A stretch of 64,000 nt of DNA from Candidatus Amoebophilus asiaticus 5a2. Lineage in GTDB: Bacteria; Bacteroidota; Bacteroidia; Cytophagales; Amoebophilaceae. Each line of letters opens with the position of its first letter. Within the stretch, counting starts at the first letter, position 1. The translations under genes and the position numbers were made by a program. This document shows, piece by piece, positions 28,713-38,385 of the stretch. Below the pieces are notes generated by a model, which was given only the letters and a program-made list of their open reading frames with translations, had not been told where the DNA came from and did no database searches. The DNA is taken from NCBI RefSeq assembly GCF_000020565.1, contig NC_010830.1, forward strand, positions 1,282,001 to 1,346,000. The letters are read 5' to 3'.

Positions 28713-29225
28713 GTGAATTCTTTCTCTCTAATTTAATACCTGTTCTTAAGTTAGCAAACCCCAATAACGCAGTGGATGTCTTCCAGTGAATAGCTTATAT
28801 CCTTTTAGTTAAGGAATAGGGAAGGGAATGGTTGATTGGATAAACAAGCAGCCTTCTAAGCTACAATATGTAGCTGCTTTCAAAGGGAGAAGAATAAAAG
28901 TTAAGCTTAACAGCAGTACTCTAATTATTAATAGATTAATAGAAAAAGCTATTGATACCTAACTATATATTTTTCCCTAATGTATAAGCATGTGCTCTAA
29001 TGTATAAGTGTATAAATAACATACAAAATTGGTTAAAACTACAATTATACTGTTAAGCTAAGCTGCCCATTTACAGTAATATGGTAGAAAACTTGACTTA
29101 ACATTTAAGTTTGATTACTATATCTGACCTTTTGTATTAAAGTAAGGGATTTAATTAAAAATGTGAAGCGTAATAATTCCGTAAAAAAATAGATGTTTAA
29201 AATTGTAGCTAAATAATGTATCTAT
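28713..29225. other. Gene-free stretch before the symporter-HD gene
   Basis: About 510 AT-rich bases. A small direct repeat of CTAATGTATAAG lies near 28977-29005. No frame or RNA is supported. Confidence 0.4.
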
Positions 29226-32200
29226 ATGCCGCATATTTCTATCGATGTTATTTTATTTAGTATTTTCTTGCTTATCAACCTGGCAATAGGACTGTTGGCT
29301 GGTGGACGTGCAAAGAATTTGAGAGAGTATTCTATTGGTAATAAAAATTTTTCTACAGCTGCACTTACTTCTACGATTGTAGCCACATGGATCAGTGGTA
29401 GCTTCATGACCTTTAAATTAACAAAAATTTATAGTGAAGGATGGTATTTTATACTAGCTATTATTTGTGATAATTTTACTTTACTGTTTACAGGGTTATT
29501 TTTAGCTGCAAGAATGGGGGAATTTTTAAAGAATAACTCTGTAGCAGAGGCACTAGGCGATTTATATGGTAAGTCTGTACGTATTATTACAGCCATTTGT
29601 GGCATATTGATTAGTATAGGTGGCGTAGCTATACAATTTAAAGTAAGTGCTAAAGTACTAAGTATCTTATTTGGAGTAAATGATATTTATTCAACCATAG
29701 CAGCTGCTAGTATTGTAATTATATATGCCGCCCTTGGAGGAATACGTGCTGTTACATTTACTGATATCATGCAATTTTTTGCTTTTGGTACCTTTATTCC
29801 ACTTTTAACATTAACCATTTGGAATGGAATTAAAGATCATACTGCCATCATACATGCCATTCAGAATAGCCCACAGTTTGATTATAATACTTTGATAGGT
29901 TCTCCTAAAAGGTTGGCTAGTTGTTTTGCCTTAATGTTGTTCTATTTTATTCCAGGATTTGAGCCTGCTATATTCCAAAGAGTGACTATGGCTATTAATA
30001 CTGGACAAGTAAAGCGGTCTTTTACTTACTCATTCTTTCTATGTACCGCTATTACTTTATTTTCTATTTGGATAGGTATTTTAATTTTAGGAACTAATTC
30101 TCAGTTGCAGCCTGATCAAATATTTAATTATATAGTCAATAGCTATACTTATCCAGGGCTTAAAGGGCTTATACTCATAGGAACCATGTCTATGGTTATG
30201 TCTACAGCAGACTCCCATATTAACTCTGCTGCAGTCTTATTTGCTAATGATATTATAAAGCCATTAAAGCTTGCAGTAAGCCAAGAAGTAAGAATTGCTA
30301 AAGTATTTACTTTTTTTCTAGGTGCATTAGCATTGTTACTAGCCTTATACAAAACTGATTTCTTAGAGCTTGTACTTTTAGCATGGGGCCTTTATATGCC
30401 AATTGTCACAGTACCTTTATTATTGGCTGTGTTTGGCTTTCGTAGTACCACTAAGCCTGTGCTCATTGGTATGGCAGCAGGTTTTATAACTGTACTGTTA
30501 TGGGATAAGCTGTTAGCAGATACACAAATCAATAGTGTTATCCCAGGCATGTTAGCTAATCTGGTATTTTTAATGGGTAGCCATTATATGTTGAAGTCAA
30601 GCGGAGGATGGGTAGGCATTAAAGATCCATACCCATTGTTGGTTGCTAGGCAAGAAAGGCAAGACGCATGGAAAAAAATTATTGACGCTATAAAAAACCC
30701 TAATATTTTATCTTATCTCAAACGAAATCTTCCTGAAAAAGAAATTATTTATTCTCTTTTTGGGCTATATGTTTTAGGAGCTACTTATGCTTCATTTTTT
30801 ACAATTTCTACAGAAGTTGTAGCTAACTACCAAAAACTGTATGATTATATTGCACATTCTGCACTTATTATTACTGCTTGTTTCATTACTTATCCTGCTT
30901 GGCCACATACTCTTAAAAATAATCGTTTCATAGCTGTTGCTTGGCCATTAGCCATTTGCTATATACTTTTTATAGCTGGTACAATACTCATGGTCATGAG
31001 TGGTTTTCATCAAGTACAGGTTATGCTTTTTATATTAAATATAGTGTTAACAGCTTTGTTGTTGGACTGGAAGCTAATGCTTGTAGTAGTTATTAGCGGT
31101 ATATTGTCAAGTATAGGAGTTTTTTATTTTTATATAGGTTATATCCCTATAATAAAAGTTGATGGGGTTTATTTACAGTTTAAAGCTATCTATGGGCTTC
31201 CACTTTTTATAAGCTTCTTATTAGCAATTATTAGCTTTAGGCAGACAAAAGATCAATTAGTTGATCAAACTAACTATTTATTGCTAGCACAGAAGAAATT
31301 TCAAGATAGACTTGTAGAGGTGGCCAACTACAGAGAAGAACTTCTAAAAGAGCTACAACCAGAAGAATTAAAAATCTTTGACCAAGCCACTTCCGCCTAT
31401 CTTAAGCAGGCTATTTACCGGGTGCGTGACTATGTACGCTTAGACGTAAGTGAAAGTTATATAGACAAGTTACTGTCTGAAGTCAAAATTTTAGTTAAAG
31501 TACATGCAATAAAACCTCGTCCTCAAATATTAATTAGAAATTATACAAGTCATAAGAAGCTTCACGCAGATATACCTAAAATTAAGCAACTCCTTGTTAA
31601 TAGTATCAGCTATATACAAAGCTACAATCTTCATAATGTACCTATTATCATAACTATAGAAGATACTAGATTGGGGTATGAGCTTTCTCATATAGAAGGG
31701 TATGCTAAAAAGGTAGAGGCTTTACGTATTACGGTGACGATTGAAAGACAAATACCTGCTCTTCAGGAAGTTTATATTAGCAAAGAGCAAGAAAACTTTA
31801 ATAATAGCTTATCTATGACAGTAGAAATACTTCCTTTAGTAGAAAATGTACGTATTATCGATGCACACTATGGATATATAGACCAGGATCAAAATAGACT
31901 ACACATGTACGTTATCCCTGTTAATGTACGAGAAGTGCGAGGAAAGGTAATGGAGCTGATTAAAAAGTCAGCAGCAGTAGATCCTTTGGAACTAGTCCAT
32001 CCTTTAGCAGTCCAGTTAGAAGATGAATTGATAACCAAGTTGCAAGACACATCAATAGATATAACAGTTATTAAAAGAACCCTAGAGGTAATCAAGAAAT
32101 ATCATGGAGGTACCAAACGGCATTCAGGAGAGCCTTATTTTACACATCCTATAGCTGTTGCCATAATTTTGCTAGATTATACACAAGATCAGGATGCAAT

Positions 32201-32576
32201 TGTGGCAGCTTTATTACATGACACAGTGGAAGATACTAGTTTATCTCTTGCTCATATACAAGCTATGTTTGGAGAGAAGGTAGGGTTTTTGGTTGGAAAA
32301 GGTACTAATCTAGAAAGTAAACTTAAAAGGATAAATTTAGTAGATCATGAAAATTTACATAGGCTGATGAATTATGAGGATGAGCGAGCAGCCTTAATAA
32401 AGTTAGTAGATAGGTTGCATAATATGCGTACGATAGAAGGGCATCCCTCTTTGACTAAGCAAAAGAGAATAGCTGGCGAAACATTAGCTTTTTTTGTGCC
32501 TATGTCAAGGCACTTACGGCTAGATACTTTAGCACAGGAATTAGAAAAACTCAGTGTAGCAGTTTTAGGTAAATAG
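29226..32576 (+). CDS. Sodium/solute symporter fused to sensor region and SpoT-like HD domain
   Basis: A 1116-residue membrane protein. Residues 1-460 are a sodium:solute symporter (SSS) with about 13 membrane segments, including ATWISGSFMT and SMVMSTADSHINSA. Residues 500-690 add further membrane segments. A linker at 700-780 resembles a histidine kinase dimer region but shows no phospho-histidine box, then a degenerate ATPase N-box (KIKQLLVNSISYIQSY). The C-terminus (about 950-1110) is a Rel/SpoT-type HD domain: HSGEPYFTHPIAVA near 966, LLHDTVEDT near 997, LVDRLHNMRT. No synthetase or TGS domain is present. The likely role is ppGpp hydrolysis controlled by solute uptake, which is inferred. 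Confidence 0.82.
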   Translation: MPHISIDVILFSIFLLINLAIGLLAGGRAKNLREYSIGNKNFSTAALTSTIVATWISGSFMTFKLTKIYSEGWYFILAIICDNFTLLFTGLFLAARMGEFLKNNSVAEALGDLYGKSVRIITAICGILISIGGVAIQFKVSAKVLSILFGVNDIYSTIAAASIVIIYAALGGIRAVTFTDIMQFFAFGTFIPLLTLTIWNGIKDHTAIIHAIQNSPQFDYNTLIGSPKRLASCFALMLFYFIPGFEPAIFQRVTMAINTGQVKRSFTYSFFLCTAITLFSIWIGILILGTNSQLQPDQIFNYIVNSYTYPGLKGLILIGTMSMVMSTADSHINSAAVLFANDIIKPLKLAVSQEVRIAKVFTFFLGALALLLALYKTDFLELVLLAWGLYMPIVTVPLLLAVFGFRSTTKPVLIGMAAGFITVLLWDKLLADTQINSVIPGMLANLVFLMGSHYMLKSSGGWVGIKDPYPLLVARQERQDAWKKIIDAIKNPNILSYLKRNLPEKEIIYSLFGLYVLGATYASFFTISTEVVANYQKLYDYIAHSALIITACFITYPAWPHTLKNNRFIAVAWPLAICYILFIAGTILMVMSGFHQVQVMLFILNIVLTALLLDWKLMLVVVISGILSSIGVFYFYIGYIPIIKVDGVYLQFKAIYGLPLFISFLLAIISFRQTKDQLVDQTNYLLLAQKKFQDRLVEVANYREELLKELQPEELKIFDQATSAYLKQAIYRVRDYVRLDVSESYIDKLLSEVKILVKVHAIKPRPQILIRNYTSHKKLHADIPKIKQLLVNSISYIQSYNLHNVPIIITIEDTRLGYELSHIEGYAKKVEALRITVTIERQIPALQEVYISKEQENFNNSLSMTVEILPLVENVRIIDAHYGYIDQDQNRLHMYVIPVNVREVRGKVMELIKKSAAVDPLELVHPLAVQLEDELITKLQDTSIDITVIKRTLEVIKKYHGGTKRHSGEPYFTHPIAVAIILLDYTQDQDAIVAALLHDTVEDTSLSLAHIQAMFGEKVGFLVGKGTNLESKLKRINLVDHENLHRLMNYEDERAALIKLVDRLHNMRTIEGHPSLTKQKRIAGETLAFFVPMSRHLRLDTLAQELEKLSVAVLGK

Positions 32577-32661
32577 TAACTAAAATTACTATACAAAAAT
32601 GCACACTCTCTTTAAACATTTGCTATATTATTAGTACATGTTACCTATAAACGTGGTAGCC

Positions 32662-32688
32662 GAGAACCAGTCATGTAAACTGGCTCTT
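32662..32688 (+). terminator. Weak stem-loop after the symporter-HD gene
   Basis: Arms 32662-32671 and 32679-32688 pair at 8 of 10 positions around a 7-base loop, 85 bases after the stop codon. There is no strong T run, so it may only stabilise the mRNA end. Confidence 0.25.
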
Positions 32689-32748
32689 ATTGGCTAGCCA
32701 TTGTACGTTCGAAACTATCAATCAATCTTATTATAATTTTTTTCAACA

Positions 32749-33798
32749 ATGTGTTACAAGCTCAATTTATGTGTCTTGTTGGTAAGCTTATTTTTGCAAA
32801 GTTGCACTATAAATAACATACCTGTAAAGCCAGAAGCTCATTCTAGTAATATAGATGTGGATGATAATCAACAACCAATCAAAGAATCCTCTGTAAAAAT
32901 CCTAAATAGTGTGATTATCTATAATGATGTTGGTATCAGTAAGAAACCAAAGGATGATGTTCATCCAATCGTGCAATCTACCGACCATTCAGATTTAATG
33001 CAGCAAACTAATATCATTTCTATAGGAGGTACTTTCACTGATAAGAAAGGTAGCCTGTTTAAAAAACAACAATGGGAAAAACATAAAAAGTTGCAGCGTA
33101 CACGCCAAAACGAAATGGATAAAAGTAAAGTAAAGCTAAAAGCTACAGAATCCGTTCAAGAGGAACAAGTATTTAAAGATTCAGGAGAATATATATTACG
33201 TATACAAGACCCAGAATTGATAGAAAAAATATTACTCTTAGAAAAAATTCAAAATACTATCAATCATATTTTTGCTAAACCTATGTATTCTTTAGCATGC
33301 TACAAACATTTTAGGAAGAATAATCTACATATGCTTTTTGAAGGTTTAATAGCTCAATTTTTAGTAAAGCAAATACTAAATGATGATGAGTTGATGGAAA
33401 GTAATGGAAAAGTAAGGTTATATATCATTCAAACATTAAATGACTTAAGTGATCATGTACAAGCAATACTTGAAGCTAGCTTTTTCAAAAGAGTGTATTT
33501 AAAAGATAAACTAGATCTAATAAACTTATTCTATTGTCTAAAGTTAAGAATTGCGGTTGCTCACTTGGTGTATATAGGTAAAAAATCCTCTTCTGGTATT
33601 ATAAATAAAAGCTTTCTTAAAGAACATGTTAAACGTTACGAAATAGCCAGAAATTCACTGAAAATCAAATGGATGCTCCCTACAGGGCTGGTCGACGATT
33701 ACTTAGAAAATCTTATGGAAATGCATAATATTATGGTAAATAGGTTTCCAGTACTTTCTAATTATTTTAACTTACCAACAAGCCTTACTAAAGAATAA
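32749..33798 (+). CDS. Lipoprotein of unknown function
   Basis: A 349-residue protein with a clear lipoprotein signal (LLVSLFLQSC, Cys19). The first 140 residues are a polar, Ser/Asn/Lys-rich linker. The remainder is helical and Leu/Lys-rich with no family I recognise. The leader resembles those of the giant kinase and the Ulp1-type protease (LQSC followed by an Asn/Pro segment, here TINNIPVKPE), so it may belong to the same exported group. Confidence 0.7.
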   Translation: MCYKLNLCVLLVSLFLQSCTINNIPVKPEAHSSNIDVDDNQQPIKESSVKILNSVIIYNDVGISKKPKDDVHPIVQSTDHSDLMQQTNIISIGGTFTDKKGSLFKKQQWEKHKKLQRTRQNEMDKSKVKLKATESVQEEQVFKDSGEYILRIQDPELIEKILLLEKIQNTINHIFAKPMYSLACYKHFRKNNLHMLFEGLIAQFLVKQILNDDELMESNGKVRLYIIQTLNDLSDHVQAILEASFFKRVYLKDKLDLINLFYCLKLRIAVAHLVYIGKKSSSGIINKSFLKEHVKRYEIARNSLKIKWMLPTGLVDDYLENLMEMHNIMVNRFPVLSNYFNLPTSLTKE

Positions 33799-33936
33799 AA
33801 TTTGATTTTCTCTAATATTTTTATTTAAATGGATGTTTATTACACATACATTACTGAACGACATTTCAAAGATTAGTATGGTAGCCTTACAAATTGAATT
33901 AACTATCTTATAATCCCAATTTTAAACAACAATTTT

Positions 33937-34449
33937 GTGAAACTGACCTATGATTTTTATAACAGGCATGTTGTAGAAGTGGCCAAAGACCTTCTGGGTA
34001 AAAAGCTGGTCTGGGGTGAATTTGAAGGGATTATTACAGAAACAGAAGCTTACCGAGGCTTGGATGATGCGGCCTCGCATGCTGCACTAGGTATGACTTC
34101 TCGTTCACAAATTATGTTTGGGCCACCTGGTCACGTATATGTATATTTAATATATGGCATGTATCATTGTTTGAATATTGTTACAGAAGAGTCTGGGCAA
34201 CCTAGCGCTGTACTGATTCGTGGACTTAAGTTATCAGATGTGTACCTAAATGGGCCTGGTAAAATTTGCCGCCATTTGAATATTGATAGGACACATAATA
34301 ACCTTTGCTTAGTTAATCATGATAGTATGTATCTTATGGAGGGGATAACTAATCCAACATATCAAGAAACTGCACGAGTAGGTATAAAGAAAGCTGTAGA
34401 TAAGTTATGGCGTTTTATTATTACACCCGAAGAAATGTATCATCTTTGA
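33937..34449 (+). CDS. 3-methyladenine DNA glycosylase (AAG/MPG type)
   Basis: A 170-residue base-excision repair enzyme that removes alkylated purines. The catalytic Glu is in GIITETEAYRGLDDAASHAA, and the DNA-binding surface shows MFGPPGHVYVYLIYGMYHCLNIV and LNGPGKICR. The start is GTG at 33937; it is slightly shorter than the usual 180-200 residues but holds all core motifs. Confidence 0.92.
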   Translation: MKLTYDFYNRHVVEVAKDLLGKKLVWGEFEGIITETEAYRGLDDAASHAALGMTSRSQIMFGPPGHVYVYLIYGMYHCLNIVTEESGQPSAVLIRGLKLSDVYLNGPGKICRHLNIDRTHNNLCLVNHDSMYLMEGITNPTYQETARVGIKKAVDKLWRFIITPEEMYHL

Positions 34450-34579
34450 CTATTATGCGTGCTGAGCGAAGTAAACTGGTATATCTTTGTAGTAGAAACA
34501 AGTAATGATTTCCTTTTTAGTAAAGGGGAAAAGAGGTTGTAGTAAATATATTTTTTATAGAAATTTTAACGCTTTCAAT

Positions 34580-35485
34580 ATGCCCTCTATTAAAACATGG
34601 GTTATCGTAGTACGCTTACCCACTATAATTTTATCAATATCAAGTATTATAATGGGTACTGCATTGGCTGTTTGGTCAGGTAAGTGGGATATCTCGGTTG
34701 GCATACTAGCAGGAATTACTGCCTCGCTTTTACAGATAATAGCTAACTTGGCTAATGATTATGGAGATTTTTTGCATGGTGCAGGGGTAGGGGCTAGAGT
34801 AAATAATACGCAAGCAGTTTCACAAGGAAGTGTAAATTTAAAACAGATTAGAGTTGCTATTTTTTGTTTAGTAGGGCTGACTATAGTTTGTGGGATAATA
34901 CTTTTACATCTAGCAGACTTACCTAAAAATACATTTATCCAATTTATCTTATTAGGGGTAATAGCTATTATAGCAGCTATTACATATACAATGGGTCCTA
35001 AACCATATGCTTATATAGGGTTAGGCGATGTATCCTTATTTATATTTTTTGGCTTAGTAGGTGTGTTGGGAACGGCTTACTTACATACTAAAATATGGAA
35101 TACTGCTTATTTGTTGCCAGCATTAACCTGTGGCTGTTTTTCCGTAGCTGTTCTAAATCTTAACAATATTCGCGATATCGATGAAGATGCACCAATAGGA
35201 AAAAAAACGTTGGTAGTAAGGATAGGAAGGAAGGCAGCACTTTATTACCAATGGGCATTATTAGTAATGGGGATTTTAGGAGCAATTATTTTTACAGCGC
35301 AACATTATCATAGGCCCATACAATGGATTTTTCTAGCAGCTCTCCCTCAGTTAGTACAAAGTGGAATGCTCACTATGCGTCTTCCTGTAAATCAATTAGA
35401 TCCTTTATTACAACGATTGGTAATGGCACAATTGTCCTTTGTATTACTCTTTAGTATTGGGTTAGTACTAAGCTGTGACTGTTAA
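34580..35485 (+). CDS. menA: 1,4-dihydroxy-2-naphthoate polyprenyltransferase MenA
   Basis: A 301-residue integral membrane prenyltransferase of the UbiA family that makes demethylmenaquinone. The first Asp-rich site is NDYGDFLHGAG, and the second is NNIRDIDEDAPIGKKTLVVRIG; that spacing is typical of MenA. About eight membrane segments. The ATG at 34580 gives the usual PSIKTWVIVVRLPT start; an in-frame ATG at 34505 adds 25 untypical residues but lies only 15 bases after a TATCTTTG box (34482-34489), so it cannot be excluded. Menaquinone would serve the complex I encoded further on. Confidence 0.85.
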   Translation: MPSIKTWVIVVRLPTIILSISSIIMGTALAVWSGKWDISVGILAGITASLLQIIANLANDYGDFLHGAGVGARVNNTQAVSQGSVNLKQIRVAIFCLVGLTIVCGIILLHLADLPKNTFIQFILLGVIAIIAAITYTMGPKPYAYIGLGDVSLFIFFGLVGVLGTAYLHTKIWNTAYLLPALTCGCFSVAVLNLNNIRDIDEDAPIGKKTLVVRIGRKAALYYQWALLVMGILGAIIFTAQHYHRPIQWIFLAALPQLVQSGMLTMRLPVNQLDPLLQRLVMAQLSFVLLFSIGLVLSCDC

Positions 35486-35513
35486 GAAAGGACTAAGTGA
35501 CCTAAAGCCATAG

Positions 35514-35744
35514 AAATATATAGAATATAGAAGAGGAGATATTTATGGGTATTATAATGCCACCAATATTCAATTTTTGGTTGTCAAATTACGAGAAGCA
35601 GGGAAATGGGACATTCCTGCAGGTAAGCGTAAGCCTTTACCTGGTGAATTAGCTTCTAAAACGGCTGAGCGGGAAACATGGGAAGAAGCAGGCATCCGGT
35701 TTCAAATGGAAGCAGGGGATAGTATTTGTTCTTATTTAACATAA
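35514..35744 (+). pseudogene. Nudix hydrolase remnant
   Basis: An open stretch without start codon contains NIQFLVVKLREAGKWDIPAG and a Nudix box, GELASKTAERETWEEAGI, with the REtwEExG core intact. It stops after about 77 codons, so both ends of the domain are lost. It directly precedes the 14-base tandem repeat. Confidence 0.7.
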
Positions 35745-35752
35745 TATAAATT

Positions 35753-35828
35753 ATATAACTATTATTATATAACTATTATTATATAACTATTATTATATAA
35801 CTATTATTATATAACTATTATTATATAA
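35753..35828. repeat. Tandem repeat, 14-base unit
   Basis: Five complete identical copies of ATATAACTATTATT and a six-base partial copy. It is noncoding and lies between the Nudix remnant and the 3' end of the lipase gene. The identity of the copies implies recent slippage. Confidence 0.95.
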
Positions 35829-35880
35829 TATCTAATTAATTAGTGTTTCGGTGTATTTATTCTTACTTACTCTAAATACT

Positions 35881-38277
35881 CTAGTCAAAAACCCATTCAA
35901 TTAGATATCGGCCTTCCTCTTTATCACTTATAATACTATCACTGAAATCAACCGTATGTACTTGGGTCCCTTCTAGATTTTTAACAAATTCTATAGCCCA
36001 TCTGTTGCCTATGTCACTGGATACTATAGCAATTGTGTGTACTTGAGTTCCTCGCAAGTTTTGAGCAAATTCTGCTGCTCTCACATTGAAAAAATCATTT
36101 ATATAACCAAAACCTATGTCACTGGATACTATAACAATTGTGTGTACTTGCGTTCCTTCCAGATTTTTAGCAAGAGCCGTTATTATGTTATCTCCATTTA
36201 CAATATGGTTTAACCGAACTGTATGCACTTGTGTTCCTTGTAAATTTCTACCAAGAACCGCCGCTCTTTTAGGAGTTAAATCTGCAGCAATATGCAAATA
36301 AACGGTGTCTAGTTGCTTTGCTCTTATATCTTGAACAATAGATGCTGCCCATTCAGCGTCCTCATTATTATAACTAGAATTAACTGTACTTCCTCCTATT
36401 TCCTGTAAGACATTATAATTATTTTGCACGTTTTCTGTTAAATTGTGATTTTGCCAATGTTCTATAATAGATTCATTTTCAGATTTTTCTACGTGATTCT
36501 GCCTAAGAGTGAGGTGAAATATATAAGCTAATATAGGTAATGATAATAAGAAGAATATAAAAATAGATAGAATTATAATTTTTTTTAAATCGTATTGTTT
36601 TTCTTCCTTATGTGGGTAGTCTATTTGTCTATCACAAAAGTTTTGCCTTTTTAAAGACTTATTTACAATTTTATTCATTTCATGAGTAGGCTTTGCTTGC
36701 TCATGGCCGTTCTTCACACGAGCAAAAGAATCAGCTTTACGTCGAACTGATAACCTTTTTGCTGTGAGTGTACGTATACTGTGCATAGCATGCTCAATCT
36801 CTTTAGCTGTCAGTATTTCTAAATTCCTACGCATTTTAGCTCGTAACACCTCTATATCTCCTTGTTCTGTATTAAGTTCGATATACTGGCTTTCAGATAT
36901 GGTTACAATATCATAATCTTTTAAAATATTTTGTAATACCCGTATGGTAAAATCTCCGTTACTCAACCTATCTATTACACTTTTATCTCTAGCATACTTC
37001 CTTAACTTATACAGGTACCAATCAACACTTTTATTCTTATGTTTATGTACTTTATATTGATTAAGTTTTAACCCGCTTTCTTTATAGTGTCCTATATACT
37101 TGAGTCTAAAAGCATTCTCAGCTGTTTCATCTTCAGGCTTGTTATAATTTTCATCTAATTCTTCTAATGTTTGCAAGAGCTGCTTTCCATCTATCTTTTT
37201 ATAGTCTAATAAAAATCCTATTATACTACTTAAAAGACATAGGCGTTCATCTATTTTATTTTCTATAAAAGCTCCAGCTTGGAAGCCTATAAATCCACCC
37301 ATAGGAATATTTATGATCCGGGCAAGCTTTGACACTATAGCCCCACCTACTCTTCCTTTATTGCCTAGATAAGATTTATGATTTAGCCTTTTTAGGTCGA
37401 ACTTTGGCCAATCACCTATGCGTATATATTTAAATGGCTTACCTGTTTTTGGATCAAATGATGCAAGGATAGTATTTAGACTATGCCCTGTAAGTGATAA
37501 TAGACACTTGGCAATACTAACCATATTTTTACCTACCAAGGGCCAACTTTTTACCGCTTCTATATATTTTATTGCCCAGTCTTTTAACTTTAGCTCTGGA
37601 TGGACTATACAGATTTCTCCTGGATGCCCATTACATGAATTTACAATATTAGGTGCTGAAAGGTAAGTAACTATGGGCAACTTTTGAATATCAAACTCCG
37701 TACTATTAGATTTAAGAAGGTTTATTTTTTCTCCGCTTCCTGGACTATCAAATACAACTGCTTTAACCTCTCTATAATCAAGTTCAGCATCGAGATAACA
37801 GAATGCCACTCCTAACTCTGCTAAATAACCACCCAAGGAATGACCTGTAAAAGATAAAGATAGTCCTTTTCCCTTAGCATAATTAACAGCATTTTTTGTT
37901 GCTTTATAAGCAAGTGCTTGCTGCTTTGTAATTTTATTGGCCAGTATGCTCGCTAAGTCCTCTTTCAAATCTTTATTATCTAGTATTTTAACAATGCTTT
38001 CAACCTGAGTACCTTGGAATGATAGTACAGCTTGTTGCATATTTTTATTTACATATAAATTACTACAATAGCCTGTCCCATCCGTATCATCTTCTACTTG
38101 GACTATTTCCCAAATATTTTGAGGATTTGGCGGTAATTCATGCCCTAATTGCTTAGATATACTTTGAAGTTTTACTTGATCTCCTTTTTTATGTTTAGGA
38201 TAGTATATATGACTAGCAAGTAGCCCATGTACATAATCATTAGGATGATAAGAATAGTTGCAAATATTTTGTATCAA
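35881..38277 (-). CDS. Class 3 lipase with membrane segment and leucine-rich-like repeats
   Basis: A 798-residue protein. Residues 1-280 are an alpha/beta hydrolase of the lipase class 3 type with nucleophile Ser147 in SFTGHSLGGYLAELG and an Asp in VFDSPGSGEK. A single membrane segment (IIILSIFIFFLLSLPILAYI) lies near residue 570. The C-terminus (about 640-798) has four to five repeats of about 28-35 residues with NLEGTQVHTI or a close variant, resembling leucine-rich repeats. No signal peptide. The start is TTG at 38277; the frame is open upstream to 38382 with no better start codon. Likely a phospholipase or lipase acting on membranes; a host target is inferred. Confidence 0.8.
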   Translation of the reverse strand: MIQNICNYSYHPNDYVHGLLASHIYYPKHKKGDQVKLQSISKQLGHELPPNPQNIWEIVQVEDDTDGTGYCSNLYVNKNMQQAVLSFQGTQVESIVKILDNKDLKEDLASILANKITKQQALAYKATKNAVNYAKGKGLSLSFTGHSLGGYLAELGVAFCYLDAELDYREVKAVVFDSPGSGEKINLLKSNSTEFDIQKLPIVTYLSAPNIVNSCNGHPGEICIVHPELKLKDWAIKYIEAVKSWPLVGKNMVSIAKCLLSLTGHSLNTILASFDPKTGKPFKYIRIGDWPKFDLKRLNHKSYLGNKGRVGGAIVSKLARIINIPMGGFIGFQAGAFIENKIDERLCLLSSIIGFLLDYKKIDGKQLLQTLEELDENYNKPEDETAENAFRLKYIGHYKESGLKLNQYKVHKHKNKSVDWYLYKLRKYARDKSVIDRLSNGDFTIRVLQNILKDYDIVTISESQYIELNTEQGDIEVLRAKMRRNLEILTAKEIEHAMHSIRTLTAKRLSVRRKADSFARVKNGHEQAKPTHEMNKIVNKSLKRQNFCDRQIDYPHKEEKQYDLKKIIILSIFIFFLLSLPILAYIFHLTLRQNHVEKSENESIIEHWQNHNLTENVQNNYNVLQEIGGSTVNSSYNNEDAEWAASIVQDIRAKQLDTVYLHIAADLTPKRAAVLGRNLQGTQVHTVRLNHIVNGDNIITALAKNLEGTQVHTIVIVSSDIGFGYINDFFNVRAAEFAQNLRGTQVHTIAIVSSDIGNRWAIEFVKNLEGTQVHTVDFSDSIISDKEEGRYLIEWVFD

Positions 38278-38385
38278 TTTATCTTCTATTTGCTTTTTAA
38301 GGCGCTTACAATTTTCTGCTATTCTGCCCCAACAAACATACCCTATCTTGGAATTGTACTTAATAGCTTCTTTAAGTTCTATTAA

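Noticed and set aside
32690-32720. GTTCGAA motif as a possible tRNA T-loop
   Set aside because: No acceptor stem, anticodon stem or CCA-proximal pairing could be placed around it. No tRNA or rRNA gene is supported anywhere in the window.
35753-35828. Tandem repeat as a CRISPR array
   Set aside because: The units are 14 bases with no spacers, and no cas gene is present.
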